Origin: CAXBNB01 sp040151475
GTDB lineage: Bacteria; Bacteroidota; Bacteroidia; Cytophagales; Cyclobacteriaceae
NCBI RefSeq assembly: GCF_040151475.1
Contig: NZ_JBDKWG010000123.1
Location: forward strand, 43,800-107,799
Reading direction: 5' to 3'
Length of the DNA: 64,000 bases
Made by a program: the position numbers and the translations under genes. How positions within the stretch are numbered: the stretch's first letter is position 1; the number at the start of each line of letters is the position of its first letter. The notes under the pieces were generated by a model. That model saw only the letters and a list, made by a program, of their open reading frames with translations. It was not told the origin of the DNA and ran no database searches. Of the stretch, positions 1 through 8,040 are shown piece by piece.

Positions 1-150
1 TTCGGATATCGCCTTTTCAGATTCATCTGCACGCTTGTTCATTTCATCTTGAATAAGCAAGTCCTTCATATAAGCAAGCACTTTTTCTTGTTGGTTATTT
101 TCTAGTCTAAGCAGATGGCTAATCAATTCCTTATCTATTACCTGATCCAT
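1..150 (-). CDS. N-terminal fragment of a small hypothetical protein
   Basis: The reading frame starts at an ATG whose complement is at 148-150 and runs off the left edge, giving 50 residues beginning MDQVIDKELISHLLRLENN. It is charged and predicted helical, with a KVLAYMKDLL segment followed by an acidic stretch (RADESEKAISE). This resembles the N-terminus of small antitoxin-like proteins that precede RelE-type toxins in Bacteroidota, but the rest of the gene and any toxin lie outside the window, so the assignment is only a suggestion. Confidence 0.5.
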   Translation of the reverse strand, partial: MDQVIDKELISHLLRLENNQQEKVLAYMKDLLIQDEMNKRADESEKAISE

Positions 151-332
151 AATAATAACTTTTTACCAAAGTTAACAAATTCCTAATTATTTCAATTTAC
201 CCTTCCGTTTCTATTATCCTCATAATGTCACCCACTATATCCAATTTGAGACTCGATATTATGAGGTACTCTTCTTGATTGCAATATTTATACTTTTCCC
301 AATGGCGTGCATTTAGCCTTTTCGGCGCAATG

Positions 333-374
333 CGTGACTTATTCCAGCATCAAAGTAAGCAACCAACCACTACG
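333..374 (+). repeat. Dispersed direct repeat, copy 1
   Basis: The segment starting GTGACTTATTCCAGCATC recurs with few changes at 834-875. The two copies sit on either side of the gene at 379-780. The bases just before it (311-332, ATTTAGCCTTTTCGG...) recur at 2453-2475. Function unknown. Confidence 0.6.
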
Positions 375-378
375 ATGC

Positions 379-780
379 TCAATATGCCTGAGAAAGAATA
401 GGATAGCGGGTAAAACTGGATAATCCGGTAGCATTTCTGTTGAATTTACCAATACAGCTCGACTGATACTGCACATCAAAGCTAGGAAAATCGGGATTTA
501 TACTTTTCGGCATATCACTACCTTGAAGGAAGAAGAATACAGTCGTTGTGCCGTATTTGGTATAAGGCATCATCTGTCCGTACTGCTCCATCTCCTGCCA
601 CAGGGTATCCGAGATACTTACCACATACTTTCGTATGATAGGACCGGTATTATTCTCATTTCTGTAGAAAGCCATTTCCTTAAAGTCACCAGGTAAATCA
701 TCCACAGTATCCTGAGAGAAACTTATCCAAAAAATGATGGTAGTAATAGTAGCTATTGCAATAAGGAAGATTCGCTTCAT
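379..780 (-). CDS. Hypothetical membrane-anchored or secreted protein
   Basis: A protein of 133 aa if started at the ATG at 778-780. This start is preferred over the one 17 codons upstream because it opens directly with a signal or anchor sequence (MKRIFLIAIATITTIIFW). The remainder is a short exported domain containing an FFFLQGSDMPK segment and a single Cys. No family is recognised. The gene stands alone, flanked by direct repeats at 333-374 and 834-875, so the whole small unit may be a repeat-bounded cassette. Confidence 0.5.
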   Translation of the reverse strand: MKRIFLIAIATITTIIFWISFSQDTVDDLPGDFKEMAFYRNENNTGPIIRKYVVSISDTLWQEMEQYGQMMPYTKYGTTTVFFFLQGSDMPKSINPDFPSFDVQYQSSCIGKFNRNATGLSSFTRYPILSQAY

Positions 781-833
781 AAAGGACAAATATAGTTGTT
801 GAAGTCTTAAGTGCGTACTTAGCGATAGCATAC

Positions 834-875
834 GTGACTTATTTCAGCATCAGAGTAGGAAACCAACTATCTTAC
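834..875 (+). repeat. Dispersed direct repeat, copy 2
   Basis: Near-identical to 333-374 (GTGACTTATTTCAGCATCAGAG...). Its right part merges into the larger repeat unit beginning at 858. Confidence 0.6.
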
Positions 876-1029
876 AAGAGGGACAAGTCATGCGTTGCAC
901 CAAAAAGCCTAAACTTGGGATATGGGAGTTTTATAGAACTGGACAATATACAGACCTGCCAGGTTTCTTCCAGAAGGGATAGAAAAACAACCGTCAACAT
1001 CGGGTTTTGCGAGACAAACCTGACAGGTC
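858..1029. repeat. ~172-bp repeat unit, copy 1, ending in a REPIN-like element
   Basis: The unit starts GGAAACCAACTATC and is repeated with scattered substitutions at 1079-1249. Its right part (953-1029) is bounded by GACCTGCCAGGTTT and the inverted AAACCTGACAGGTC, a 77-nt element whose ends can pair with each other. The end motif is the one that forms the perfect palindromes at 36064, 36399 and 36626 beside the RAYT gene. The region can be read as an open frame across both copies, but that is a by-product of the repeat. I see no gene between 781 and 1646. Confidence 0.7.
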
Positions 1030-1078
1030 TTAAAATTTATGCTTCTCAGACTTACAATAAGATAAATAGTAGAAAGCA

Positions 1079-1249
1079 GGAAACCAACTACCTTATAAGA
1101 GAGGCAAGTCACGCATTGCACCAAAAAGCTAAACTTGGACTATGGAAATTTTATAGAGCTGGACAATATACAGACCTGTCAGGTTTCTTCCAGAAAGCAC
1201 AGAAAAACAACCGTCAACGTCAGCTTTTTTGAGATAAACCTGACAGGTC
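1079..1249. repeat. ~171-bp repeat unit, copy 2, ending in a REPIN-like element
   Basis: Second copy of the unit at 858-1029, offset by 221 bp. The REPIN-like part is 1173-1249 (GACCTGTCAGGTTT ... AAACCTGACAGGTC), again exactly 77 nt. Here the left arm is a perfect inverse of the right arm, whereas copy 1 has one mismatch. Confidence 0.7.
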
Positions 1250-1387
1250 TTGCCTTCCTGCATAATTCCTAGCTGAACTCATTCTAAGGAATCTATCAGT
1301 AGATGTTTGAACTCTTTCTTGTGAACAGATCGATCCAGTGTACCACGGTAGAAGTAGCAAAGTAAGCCCTTCTGAATCCGCCACTAG

Positions 1388-1516
1388 TCTTAGCGTCTCG
1401 CTAAGATCTATAATCAAGAATCAATTCTTGAAATGAGTATAGATAAATCCTTTTCAGTTCGTTATCTATACCAAAATTGTAATGAGTTTTCAGGGTCTTA
1501 GCGAGACGCTAAGACC
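1388..1516. repeat. Pair of inverted hairpin palindromes
   Basis: Two short hairpins lie in opposite orientation: TCTTAGCG-TCT-CGCTAAGA (1388-1406) and TCTTAGCG-AGA-CGCTAAGA (1496-1514, extended by GG/CC to 1494-1516). Their loops are reverse complements. Between them a 9-bp inverted repeat, TATAGATAA (1438-1446) and TTATCTATA (1462-1470), gives a nested stem. The arrangement is REPIN-like but of a different sequence family from the 953-1249 elements. Confidence 0.6.
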
Positions 1517-1646
1517 AGAGGGGGATGACAACTCCAAGCAAGGACGCCAGTATTTGAAAAAGTTGCGACCAAAATGACGGTTCATTATAAAATTCTCCTG
1601 ACTGAAAGATTATGTCCATTGTAGGGGATAGTTACATTTATTGAAT

Positions 1647-2357
1647 TTAGAGTTTTTCATTATTTCTTTCTGCTTCAATCAGTTTCTGCTGTTTTTGTTT
1701 CTCCTCTTCAAGGGTTTTGTTTAATTCATACTCAATTTGGCTGTTGTAATGTTCACAAGTCATATAATCCAGAACCATTGTACAACTAGCCAATCGCACT
1801 TTGGAACCTTTAGCTGGTTGCGAAAAATAATTATCTGTTAAATGCAAATAATCAATAAATGAATAGAGTTCAACAACCTTACATGGTTCATTGATACTTT
1901 TCCAGTACATGCTGTTGTCCTCGCTTCCCAAAAATTCATAGTTTTCATTCAAGGTTTTCTCAAGGTTGTCACGTATACGATAATAGAACTTTCCTACTCC
2001 AGATCCGTCCCTTTCAGGGCCAATTCGACTACCGTCAGAAACAATTTCATATGAATCAGAATAAATTAGATCCACACCGTGTCTTGTATTTCTAATCTGA
2101 AAAGGTACTTTGGTGAGATTGTCGGCGGATTGGATATTGAAAACGAAACGACCACTCTCTAAGTTTCCTAAAGAGTTCTCATACTTAATAATTCGTTTAA
2201 AATCTTGATCGTTGATCCCAGGCCAGAAGCTCAAAAAAAACAATTCGTTCTCGTGTTCTTTGATGAGAGATCGTATTTCCTCATCCGTTCTGTTATCAAC
2301 GTTACAAGCAGAAATGAGCAGCAGTGTTAAAATAAATATTGGAACGGTAAATTTCAT
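1647..2357 (-). CDS. Hypothetical lipoprotein
   Basis: A 236-aa protein if started at the ATG at 2355-2357, which places a standard lipoprotein signal at the N-terminus: MKFTVPIFILTLLLISAC, with the Cys as the lipidated residue. The mature part has no recognised domain. It contains several Cys residues (EPCKVVE, ASCTMVL, MTCEHY) and a charged helical tail rich in Lys, Gln and Glu (KTLEEEKQKQQKLIEAE). It is monocistronic, with about 270 bases of repeat-bearing DNA downstream. Function unknown. Confidence 0.6.
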   Translation of the reverse strand: MKFTVPIFILTLLLISACNVDNRTDEEIRSLIKEHENELFFLSFWPGINDQDFKRIIKYENSLGNLESGRFVFNIQSADNLTKVPFQIRNTRHGVDLIYSDSYEIVSDGSRIGPERDGSGVGKFYYRIRDNLEKTLNENYEFLGSEDNSMYWKSINEPCKVVELYSFIDYLHLTDNYFSQPAKGSKVRLASCTMVLDYMTCEHYNSQIEYELNKTLEEEKQKQQKLIEAERNNEKL

Positions 2358-2452
2358 CATAAAGATAATTGCTTCTAACGATTGTATAATGAGCATGCTC
2401 ATTATCTACCTTTCAAATATAACTGTTATTTTTAATATTTATAGTTGCGATC

Positions 2453-2490
2453 ATTTAGCCTTTTCGGGTCAATGAGTGACTTATCTCCAG
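2453..2490. repeat. Dispersed repeat related to 311-346
   Basis: ATTTAGCCTTTTCGG followed by CAATGAGTGACTTAT matches 311-346 apart from a few bases. It lies in the short gap between the lipoprotein gene and the gene at 2502. Confidence 0.5.
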
Positions 2491-2501
2491 CTCCATCACA
2501 C

Positions 2502-2831
2502 CTATGTAGTGGTTTCTACCGTTAATAGTTTCCTTATTTCATCTTCTATCAATTTACCTTTGCGCTTGCTCAATGCTCCAAATTGCACCTCAACTTGTGA
2601 CCTATCGTTCTCTGCTTTGTGGAAATTGATATGATGTGGAGTAACAGTCGCCCAGGGGCTGAGTACTACTATCTCCTTGATGTGTTCTTTCAACACCCTT
2701 TCCTTGGCATTTGTTTCAAATGTGAAAGCATAGTCTATGGCTTCATTGGTATCATCATTGTCTTTGGCTTCATCTTTTTGCTTGAGACGAAACAATTTCC
2801 GTAGGTAATCTTCTACATTTCTCCTATTCAT
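2502..2831 (-). CDS. Small hypothetical protein coupled to the SLC12/ATPase gene
   Basis: This 109-aa soluble protein rich in charged residues (MNRRNVEDYLRKLFRLKQ...) has no recognised domain. Its start codon overlaps the stop of the large transporter gene in an ATGA arrangement (2828-2831), so the two are probably translationally coupled. It may be an accessory subunit or regulator of the transporter/ATPase; that is inferred only from position. Confidence 0.6.
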   Translation of the reverse strand: MNRRNVEDYLRKLFRLKQKDEAKDNDDTNEAIDYAFTFETNAKERVLKEHIKEIVVLSPWATVTPHHINFHKAENDRSQVEVQFGALSKRKGKLIEDEIRKLLTVETTT

Positions 2832-5800
2832 GACAACACCTCTCTATCCTTAAGTGCCCGAATCAAAAATGGCTGTATGTACGGATCGACATGATAAATT
2901 CCGGGAGCCTTTTCCAGAACAATTCCAGACCTTAACATGGCTTGCACCATGCTTTTTACCTGGCCTCCATCCCATCCGCTTATCCGTTGTATTTTATCTT
3001 CCGTCAATCGCTTGTGAAGTACAAATTGTGTCAAAACCATACACCAATCTTCATTGAGTTCCTCCAAAACTGATACGGACGGGTAATTTGGTTTTTGAAT
3101 GATCAGGTCGTTACCCATGGCTTTACTAATATTGGCAAGCCATCCATTGAGTGCTGTTCCCGGATTGCCCTCACAGTAGTTGAAGTAGCTGTTGAAAAGT
3201 TGTGCCAGTTGTACTTCATTCAGATCGTCATCGTTGGCATTGAAGTGAATAGACAACCCGCTGGAACGGTGGCGTTTCATTATCAGGTCTTTTAACTCTT
3301 CTGCATAAAAAGGGCTGAAATTGATGATTTCAATAAACCTGTCTCCAAACCCGGTCAACTGATTGATCAATTTATAGGCATAGGTATTCATGTTCACCAC
3401 GAACAATACTTTATTACCATATTCGTCTATGAGTTGTTCTAAATGTCGAACGACTTCAAGGCCACTTTTTGTCCTTTCCCAAAAAAGTTCCAGGTCATTG
3501 ACAATGACCACACTGCCCACCGGCAATTGATTTAGTATCTGGGAAGTGTCTCCATATTTTTGAGTTGCCTTTCTCAGCGCTTCAGTAAATCCTTCAATTG
3601 ATATTGTTCCCTGAATCGGTGAAAAAACAGAATATGTCAGACTCTTTTTCAAAAAGCGATGTACTACTTGTTTACCAAAAGCAGTTTTTCCGGAGTTTCT
3701 ATCTCCTAATAACAATATCCCTCCTCCATGTCCTTGTTGGTATCTTTTTACAGCTTTGCCAAATGCTCTTTCATTAGTAGTTCTGGTAATCCAGAAATCT
3801 TTGCTAATACTGGATTTTCCATTGAAAAGTGTGATATAATATGGAGGTAATGATTTGAGTGCTTCTGTCGGCGGATTCACTTTTTCCGAAAGATCAAGCA
3901 AACGGCTATTGGTAGAAGTGAGCCCGGATACTTTGTTTAATTTTTTAGCCAAAAGTATCCCTTCACTTCTGCTATAAAAAATTCTGGTAAGCAAGCCTCT
4001 GAATATGACTTTTGCCTCATTGGTAATGTAATTCATACCTGAGAGGACTTTTTGTCCCTGATAATTCCTCAAACCGGAAACGAAATCTTCAGCACTTTCC
4101 TCTATTTTCATCGAAGAAAGTGGTTCGAAAGCCCTCTCAAATTGACTGTCAGCGTATTTGATATACTCCTCAATTTGATCATTTATCAAAGATTTTTCTT
4201 TTTCAATTTTGGCTGTGCAATTTTCTAACACTTCGCTTTTCAATGCTTCATTGTTGTCTGCATCTGCCCCAATGTTCTCAAAGTTAAATTGAGTAAGATT
4301 GAGCATATCGCGTATGGAAAAAACAGACCTTTTAAGAAAATCCAAAAGACTATTGAATTTTTCTTCAACTGTGACTTCATACCTGGATTTCAGATAGTAC
4401 TCCGCCATACTGGCTACTGATATGGAAAGGGTCTCCTGATCTTCTTTGCCTGCATTATGCGAAGAATACACTTCCAATGATTCCGGCATAGACTCTGTAA
4501 GCAATATCATTCGTTCCAGGCTTTCATTGAAAAATTCCTGAAGCTCTGTTTCAAAATCTTCATCGAGTTTCAATTTTTCCTGATCGGCAGTACTCTTATT
4601 TTTCCGGATGTCTTCTACAACTTTGTCCAATTCCCTGAGGTATTTCTGTCTTACAACCAATCTCAGCTTCTCTCCTAATTGCTCATGTAGTTCTTCTATC
4701 CTGTTTTTTGTCGCATTTACTGACAACTCCATCAAAATCATGTTCAAAAGAGTCTTTATTTTCAGATGTGATTCCTCAGGAATGTTGATAATATCGGACA
4801 AAACCTTCTTATAGAACTTAGAAGGCCTTCGTTTATGACTAATGATTTTATCGATGTTGATTTTTTGAAGGTCATTGTTCATCTGCTGAAGATTCTTACG
4901 AAATTCCAACTGAAGCCTTCCTTCATACAACTGAGACAACTTCTGTTGATTTTGTGTTTCCTTTTCAATTTGCTCGGCTATTTTTAAAAGATTATCTTCG
5001 TTCCATTCTATATCCTGCCATATTTTGCGTTCAATCTCATCCAAAAATCCAATAATCGAATTGGTGATCTTACGGAGGTTGTGATAAAAAACCATTTCTT
5101 CTTCTTCGAAACGCTTCAGCAACTGTGATAAGAAGATTTGCCTGTTGTGGAACTGATAGTGTCTTGCAGCTTCCTTATAGTTTACAGATTGAGTAATCGG
5201 CTGCCCTACAAACCAATGCTTAGCCCGCTTTAACTTTTTGAAAAATTTCAAAGAAGTAGCATCTTCCGGTTTTATATCAAAATCTTCACTGAGATAACTT
5301 ATCTTAAGCTTCTGAGGATATCTTTTCAGTTCGTCAGAGAGTCTATCCAGATACCAGTTAATGTGTTCGTTAAATCGTTCCAATTGAACAGGAAGAATAT
5401 TCTCCTTCAACTCTTTTTCGAATAGAGTATTGGTCTTAAAAAACACTTCATTTTTCAGCTTATCAATACCCTTTTTCTTTCTGTAGCTATCAGGAAAACC
5501 AACAACCTTTTTTAGTTCCTTTTGAATATACCCCACCCGATCGGTCAATTCATTTAATATTTCAATATGGTTTGTGAAGATGGGCTGAAAAGTCTTTTTA
5601 TGGAACAACTCCAACACCTTTCTGCCATTCACATCAACCTTTAAAATGTCATCGGCTATTTCAGGATATTTGGACAAAGTAAGCATAGGCAACTCCAACA
5701 TGCCTGTATCAGCATTTTCTAAGAGGGACTTACTTTTGGCTTTTGATGGTGATATTACCTCCAAATCTTCAAAGTCTTCTGATGCATTGATTGCCAATGC

Positions 5801-7903
5801 AGTACCTACACCGTCAAGAATACCACTAATCTGATCATAATACTTTTCTAAATTATTGTATTTCTGATCTGGCACGCCAATGATCACAAGATCTGCATCT
5901 TTAGATTCTTCTGATATAATGTCTTTTTCTGAAAGGGGATCAATCTCATTGTTTACAATTCTCACTTCAGCTTCAGTGCGGTAATCATCCAGGATAGCAG
6001 TAGCAGCTTTATAAATGTTTTCAGCTTCATCATTATCAGGATTGATGATAAGCAAACGAACCTTTGTTCTCTTCCATAAATGAGAATTGCTGATGGGCCT
6101 GATCAAATTAAGTGCCAGTGCCAGGTTTCTCCCTGACCCACTCCACCAAATATCTATGGTACTGTGTTGTCCAAACTTTTTCTCCTGGTTGTAATTTAAA
6201 AATATTGAATTGTAATGATTGTGTGCAAAACCTTCGATCAAGGCTATGAAACGCTCTTTGCTTCTGGGACTTTTACTCCAACCCATCAATACCGTATTGG
6301 GTTCTACTCCTGAAAAACCAAATACCCTGGTAATCTGATCCATACCAGAATAGACATCCCTGCAATACAGCTTATGTTGAAAATATCCTGCATCTTCTTC
6401 TTCATTCAGATTAGATTCTGTTTTGGTCAAAATTCGATCGTCGCTTTCTAATAATTCAAATGCAGACAAAATTCCAAATTTGCCAGAGATAGCTTTGCCT
6501 ATTTCCACCAAATATTGGCGCACTTCGGGACTCCCACTAAACATAATGGTATTGGGACGCCAGTTTCTTTTGTGGAGTTTGTCCTTTTTCAGATTTGTCA
6601 ATCCTTTTTTCACCAATGAAGCCCAAACACCGCTCCAGGCATCTCCCGAATCCAGCGTTAACTCTTTTCTTTTCAAATACAAAAACAACAATCCTAAAAC
6701 AAGGATAGCAGCCAACATTGCCACAAAATCAAGCTGGATCATTACCAAAATACAAGCCGTAGCGCCCAACACACTGATCCATCCGGGTATTTTAAGTTCA
6801 GGACGAAAATCAGTACTCGTCCATCTCTCGAAGGTGGCACTAATGTTTAAAAAACCATAAGTGGTGATAAAGAAAATAGAAACTACCCTTGCAATTACAT
6901 CCAATTCTCCTATCAGTATGCCCACCTCCGCTATTAGAAATGTAAGTATAAGTGCATTTCTGGGTTCATTGGTAGCTCCGTACCCTTTGGCAAAAATCCT
7001 GGGGGTAATTTTATCAACAGCAGTAGCCTGTAGTATTCTTGGTGCTCCGAGGATACTTCCCAAAGCTGACGAAAGTGTAGCTCCCCAAATTCCGGCTATA
7101 ACCAGTTCGGGAATCCATGAAATTTCCAAAAGAACATTTGGGTTATTGACAAGTGCATCGCTGTTGACTGTAAAGGCAAAAAATGCTGCCACGCCTATAT
7201 AAACCACAAAGCCAACCACAATTGCCATGATAGACCCTGCCGGAATAGATTTTTTTGGGTCTTTTAAATCTCCCGACATAGATACTCCGGCTTCAAACCC
7301 GGTAACTGCAGGGAAAAATATCCCAAACAATACCATAAGAGGTATGGCAGAGGAAGGAGTGGTCAATGTGGGAGCTACAGGAGCAAAATCATGATTCCCA
7401 AAAAATACAGATATCAATGACAATACTATTGCTGTCAGAATAAAATATTGTGTTTTGATAGCAAGCGAAGTACTGATGAAAGTAACAGTTGTTACTGCGA
7501 GCAATACTAATGAACCTGTTAATCTGATATTGTTGATGTCACTGGAAAATCCCCAATAGTTTAGAAAACTTTCTGAAAAACCAATAAGATACAAGCTTAC
7601 ACTAAATGATAACCCTACAAATAAGGCTATCCCTAACGTACCGCCTATTGGAAGTCCCAGACTTCTGGAAATCATATAATATGTTCCTCCGGCCTGCACT
7701 TTTTTATCCGTTGCGATGGATGACACACTCAGCCCTGTAGTGACAGAAATAATATGTGCCACAACAATAATCCCTATGGTAGCCCAAAGCCCGGCTTCAC
7801 CAACTATCATTGGAAGCCTGAGGTACATGATAACTCCTAGAATAGTGAGTATTGAGGGAACGAAAACTCCTCCAAATGTTCCAAACTTGTTCTTTTTTAC
7901 CAT
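2828..7903 (-). CDS. SLC12-type cation/chloride cotransporter-like permease fused to a P-loop ATPase
   Basis: A 1691-aa protein. Residues 1 to ~430 form an APC-superfamily membrane domain with about 12 hydrophobic segments; the opening KFGTFGGVFVPSILTILGV and following MYLRLPMIVG are typical of SLC12 cation-chloride cotransporters. From ~446 (NWRPNTIMFSG) to ~720 it resembles the SLC12 cytosolic domain. Residues ~770-1300 are long charged helices, probably coiled coil. Then comes a P-loop NTPase with Walker A GDRNSGKT at 1400-1407 and a Walker B-like VVIVNDLELF with Asp at 1470. A winged-helix-like end (~1600-1691) follows. Ordinary bacterial members stop after the cytosolic domain, so the ATPase addition is unusual. 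A regulatory or sensing role for the ATPase is inference. Diverges from the antiporter at 8041. Confidence 0.8.
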   Translation of the reverse strand: MVKKNKFGTFGGVFVPSILTILGVIMYLRLPMIVGEAGLWATIGIIVVAHIISVTTGLSVSSIATDKKVQAGGTYYMISRSLGLPIGGTLGIALFVGLSFSVSLYLIGFSESFLNYWGFSSDINNIRLTGSLVLLAVTTVTFISTSLAIKTQYFILTAIVLSLISVFFGNHDFAPVAPTLTTPSSAIPLMVLFGIFFPAVTGFEAGVSMSGDLKDPKKSIPAGSIMAIVVGFVVYIGVAAFFAFTVNSDALVNNPNVLLEISWIPELVIAGIWGATLSSALGSILGAPRILQATAVDKITPRIFAKGYGATNEPRNALILTFLIAEVGILIGELDVIARVVSIFFITTYGFLNISATFERWTSTDFRPELKIPGWISVLGATACILVMIQLDFVAMLAAILVLGLLFLYLKRKELTLDSGDAWSGVWASLVKKGLTNLKKDKLHKRNWRPNTIMFSGSPEVRQYLVEIGKAISGKFGILSAFELLESDDRILTKTESNLNEEEDAGYFQHKLYCRDVYSGMDQITRVFGFSGVEPNTVLMGWSKSPRSKERFIALIEGFAHNHYNSIFLNYNQEKKFGQHSTIDIWWSGSGRNLALALNLIRPISNSHLWKRTKVRLLIINPDNDEAENIYKAATAILDDYRTEAEVRIVNNEIDPLSEKDIISEESKDADLVIIGVPDQKYNNLEKYYDQISGILDGVGTALAINASEDFEDLEVISPSKAKSKSLLENADTGMLELPMLTLSKYPEIADDILKVDVNGRKVLELFHKKTFQPIFTNHIEILNELTDRVGYIQKELKKVVGFPDSYRKKKGIDKLKNEVFFKTNTLFEKELKENILPVQLERFNEHINWYLDRLSDELKRYPQKLKISYLSEDFDIKPEDATSLKFFKKLKRAKHWFVGQPITQSVNYKEAARHYQFHNRQIFLSQLLKRFEEEEMVFYHNLRKITNSIIGFLDEIERKIWQDIEWNEDNLLKIAEQIEKETQNQQKLSQLYEGRLQLEFRKNLQQMNNDLQKINIDKIISHKRRPSKFYKKVLSDIINIPEESHLKIKTLLNMILMELSVNATKNRIEELHEQLGEKLRLVVRQKYLRELDKVVEDIRKNKSTADQEKLKLDEDFETELQEFFNESLERMILLTESMPESLEVYSSHNAGKEDQETLSISVASMAEYYLKSRYEVTVEEKFNSLLDFLKRSVFSIRDMLNLTQFNFENIGADADNNEALKSEVLENCTAKIEKEKSLINDQIEEYIKYADSQFERAFEPLSSMKIEESAEDFVSGLRNYQGQKVLSGMNYITNEAKVIFRGLLTRIFYSRSEGILLAKKLNKVSGLTSTNSRLLDLSEKVNPPTEALKSLPPYYITLFNGKSSISKDFWITRTTNERAFGKAVKRYQQGHGGGILLLGDRNSGKTAFGKQVVHRFLKKSLTYSVFSPIQGTISIEGFTEALRKATQKYGDTSQILNQLPVGSVVIVNDLELFWERTKSGLEVVRHLEQLIDEYGNKVLFVVNMNTYAYKLINQLTGFGDRFIEIINFSPFYAEELKDLIMKRHRSSGLSIHFNANDDDLNEVQLAQLFNSYFNYCEGNPGTALNGWLANISKAMGNDLIIQKPNYPSVSVLEELNEDWCMVLTQFVLHKRLTEDKIQRISGWDGGQVKSMVQAMLRSGIVLEKAPGIYHVDPYIQPFLIRALKDREVLS

Positions 7904-8004
7904 ATATTGATCGAATTAAATGATAATGTTCTTATTGAGACCATAGAATTACTTAAAAGTCACCGAAAACTCATGATTTTTGTGACCTGTATTCAAAGCT
8001 ACAG

Positions 8005-8016
8005 TCTCAATTGAGA
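8005..8016. promoter_or_regulatory. 12-bp palindrome in the divergent promoter region
   Basis: TCTCAATTGAGA is a perfect palindrome 25 bases before the antiporter start, inside the only intergenic space serving the divergent transporter and antiporter operons. It could be a dimeric regulator site. No clear TAnnTTTG box was found on either strand here. Confidence 0.25.
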
Positions 8017-8040
8017 ATTAAACCATCAAAATAATGATTT

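Noticed and set aside
1..150. Confident toxin-antitoxin call at the left edge
   Set aside because: Only 50 residues of one gene are visible and no toxin gene can be seen.
834..1232. 132-aa plus-strand open frame
   Set aside because: It is the translation of two diverged copies of an intergenic repeat with REPIN ends; both strands are open and there is no domain or sensible start.
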